This document shows positions 20,952-22,702 of a stretch of DNA of 22,702 nucleotides, piece by piece. The translations under genes and the position numbers were made by a program. This DNA comes from JAVBOF01 sp031550915 (GTDB taxonomy: Bacteria; Bacillota; Clostridia; Christensenellales; MGBC116941). The notes under the pieces were generated by a model that made no database searches, was not told where the DNA came from, and worked only from the letters and a program-made list of their open reading frames with translations. Positions within the stretch are counted from its first letter, which is position 1; every line of letters starts with the position of its first letter. The stretch covers positions 1 through 22,702 of the forward strand of contig JAVBOF010000158.1 in the NCBI GenBank assembly GCA_031550915.1, given 5' to 3'.

Positions 20952-21926
20952 ATGAATCAAGCAGCGATACCAAAGAAGCGTATAGATTACGGTGATACAT
21001 GGATACAACGGTACGGGGCGTTTGCGTTTCTTATTTTGATGTTTATAGGCAACAGCATTTTTACCAATAACTTTTTTTCATTTCAAACTGTATGGTTACT
21101 TATTATTCAAGCTTTTCCGATAATCGTGTGCGGATTAGGAATGACGGTCGTAATCGCATCCGGCGGCATCGATATTTCCGCGGGGGCGGTAATGGCATTC
21201 TCTGGAACTATAATGGCTGCGCTTATGGTCACTCTGGGGTTGCCGCTGCCGATATGCATACTTGCGTGTTTGATCGCGGCGTTGGCAGTAGGAGCATTTA
21301 ACGGTTTTATAATTGCAAAATTCAGGGTGCAGCCGATCGTAATGACCTTGGTTATGATGTTGGCTATGCGTGGATTTGCACAGGTAGTTACAAGTGGTAA
21401 ACCAGTGCCGTTTTCCTATATGACAATAAATCTGATATCGGGCTTCCGTTTCTGGAAACAGGGTATGCCGATGCAATTGATACTCGGGGTCGTTTTAGTT
21501 TTGATAGTTGCGTATATCATGAAGAGGACAGTGCTCGGTAAACAGATCCAGGCTATGGGTGACAATTTCGACGCGGCGCGGCTTTCCGGTATCAACACTT
21601 TTGTAACGATGATGTTAGTATACATGATATGTTCTTTTTCGGCCGGCTTGGCAACGGTTATTGAAGTTGGGCGCGAAAGCCAGGCAGAGGCGGCAAAAAT
21701 GGGGCTGAACATGGAGATGAACGCTATTGCGGCTGTTGCCGTAGGAGGTACGCCGATGACGGGCGGTCGTGCCCGGGTATGGGGCACGGTTGCGGGGGCG
21801 TTGATAATGCAGATGGTCGGAATGACCATCAATATGAACAACATTCTATCTAGTTGGGGAATGGTTGCTAAAGCTGTAATCCTCATATTGGCGGTCTTTT
21901 TACAGAGCGACCGTTCGAAATCTTAG
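20952..21926 (+). CDS. Sugar ABC importer permease 1 (YtfT/RbsC type)
   Basis: A 324-residue membrane protein of the BPD_transp_2 family with about eight to ten hydrophobic helices. Family motifs are GMTVVIASGGIDISAGAVMA (about 64-83), GAFNGFIIAKFRVQPIVMTL, GKQIQAMGDNFDAARLSGIN (the cytoplasmic coupling loop, about 195-214) and AAVAVGGTPMTGGRARVWGT. ATG at 20952 lies 18 bp after the ATPase stop, with GAGGTG about 10 nt upstream. It is followed 11 bp later by a second, divergent permease, implying a heterodimeric channel as in YtfT-YjfF. Confidence 0.95.
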   Translation: MNQAAIPKKRIDYGDTWIQRYGAFAFLILMFIGNSIFTNNFFSFQTVWLLIIQAFPIIVCGLGMTVVIASGGIDISAGAVMAFSGTIMAALMVTLGLPLPICILACLIAALAVGAFNGFIIAKFRVQPIVMTLVMMLAMRGFAQVVTSGKPVPFSYMTINLISGFRFWKQGMPMQLILGVVLVLIVAYIMKRTVLGKQIQAMGDNFDAARLSGINTFVTMMLVYMICSFSAGLATVIEVGRESQAEAAKMGLNMEMNAIAAVAVGGTPMTGGRARVWGTVAGALIMQMVGMTINMNNILSSWGMVAKAVILILAVFLQSDRSKS

Positions 21927-21937
21927 GGAGGTGCGAT

Positions 21938-22702
21938 ATGAAAAACAACAATTTCGTTTCTGCACTTAAAGGATTCGCATCAAGGCAAACGACGTTTATT
22001 GCACTTATATTGTTAGCAATTATAGCAATTTGCATATTCCCATCATTATTCAGCATAGACGTCCTTTTAGATACGTTAAAAGGATACAGCATGATTGGCA
22101 TCGTTTCGCTCGGTATGACGTTTGTCATATTGACTGGCGGGATAGACCTTTCAGTTGGAGCTATGGCTGCGGTTGCAGGCTTTTCGGCGGCAGTTTTGAC
22201 AGATAGTTTCTGGCTGGTACCGATAATTGTACCGATACTGGCGGGAACCTTATTGGGAGCAATAAACGGCCTTGTAATAACGCGTCTGAGCGTTCCGCCA
22301 TTTATTGCCACTCTTGCTATGCAGCTGGCCGGAAGGGGAACATCCCTTATAATATCCGGAGAAAAACCTCTGGGACTCAAAAAGATATCCGAAGGATTCC
22401 AACATCTTGGCACAGGCTATTCCATAGGTATACCGAACCTCGTTTGGATATTTATTGCGGTTGCTGTTATTTGTATAATTATTTCTAAATGGACACGGTT
22501 CGGCCGCAGCGTATACGTTGTTGGTGGTAATGAGGAAGCCGCCAGAATGATGGGATTCAATCCCAAACGTATAAAATTCCTGGTATATACAATCAACGGT
22601 TTTTGTGCCGGACTTGCCGGCATGCTTTTGACGGCCCGCCTGGAATCGGCGCAAAATACCGCGGGACAGGGATGGGAGCTTATGGCCATTGCCTCGGTTG
22701 TT
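21938..22702 (+). CDS. Sugar ABC importer permease 2 (YjfF/RbsC type), 3' end outside the window
   Basis: An open frame of 255 codons starts at ATG 21938 and continues past the last base, so the gene is incomplete only because the window ends. The ribosome site GGGAGGTG lies about 4 nt upstream. Motifs of the permease family are GMTFVILTGGIDLSVGAMAA, GAINGLVITRLSVPPFIATL, the coupling loop TRFGRSVYVVGGNEEAARMM, and GFCAGLAGMLLTARLESAQ. It differs clearly from the upstream permease while sharing the same fold, so the two probably form a heterodimer. The order matches yjfF at the end of ytfQRT-yjfF. About 70 residues are expected to be missing. Confidence 0.94.
   Translation, partial: MKNNNFVSALKGFASRQTTFIALILLAIIAICIFPSLFSIDVLLDTLKGYSMIGIVSLGMTFVILTGGIDLSVGAMAAVAGFSAAVLTDSFWLVPIIVPILAGTLLGAINGLVITRLSVPPFIATLAMQLAGRGTSLIISGEKPLGLKKISEGFQHLGTGYSIGIPNLVWIFIAVAVICIIISKWTRFGRSVYVVGGNEEAARMMGFNPKRIKFLVYTINGFCAGLAGMLLTARLESAQNTAGQGWELMAIASVV

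Noticed and set aside
21416..22413. Long minus-strand frames inside the two permease genes
   Set aside because: Antisense to membrane-helix codons that leave the opposite strand open by chance; the plus-strand permease motifs are decisive.

Overview
The window reads as a chromosomal segment of a low-to-moderate GC Gram-positive anaerobe of the class Clostridia. This is inferred from strong AGGAGG-type ribosome binding sites, GTG and TTG starts, near-consensus sigma-A promoters, a YesM/YesN-type kinase and regulator pair, DUF2148, DUF503/YlxP and YczE family proteins, compact-cysteine flavodoxin-family proteins and an FNT channel. No rRNA, tRNA, CRISPR array, transposase or phage gene was seen. 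The species cannot be named from the sequence alone.

Left part (1-8400): small housekeeping or accessory genes in mixed orientation. They are the tail of a DUF2148 ferredoxin-domain protein (+); a Crp/Fnr-type regulator (-); a minus-strand run of HEAT-like protein, SIR2 sirtuin and flavodoxin-family protein; and, diverging from that run, a macrodomain protein (+). Next come a two-gene coupled unit (unknown 138-aa protein plus TMEM175-type channel, +), a YczE-family membrane protein (-), a DUF503/YlxP protein (+), a second flavodoxin-family protein (-) and a formate/nitrite channel (+). The sirtuin and macrodomain genes back to back suggest linked NAD/ADP-ribose chemistry.

Middle part (8414-16485): a sensing block. 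A very large hybrid histidine kinase with two extracytoplasmic solute-binding modules, PAS, kinase and receiver domains is on the minus strand. Diverging from it is a plus-strand operon of YesM-type kinase, AraC-type response regulator and a YtfQ-like sugar-binding lipoprotein, closed by an intrinsic terminator. The 345-bp region between the kinases (11702-12046) holds overlapping divergent promoters, a 17-bp inverted repeat and a second, consensus forward promoter.

Right part (16616-22702, running off the end): a zinc medium-chain dehydrogenase gene, then a promoter with a leader of about 200 nt, then an ABC importer operon in the order of ytfQ-ytfR-ytfT-yjfF (binding protein, fused double ATPase, permease, permease). 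A hairpin sits just after the binding-protein gene. The importer's binding protein and the lone binding protein of the kinase operon are clear paralogues. A coherent reading is that the kinase/regulator/orphan-binding-protein operon senses a monosaccharide-like ligand and controls the neighbouring importer and perhaps the dehydrogenase. This is inference from synteny and paralogy; the ligand is unknown.
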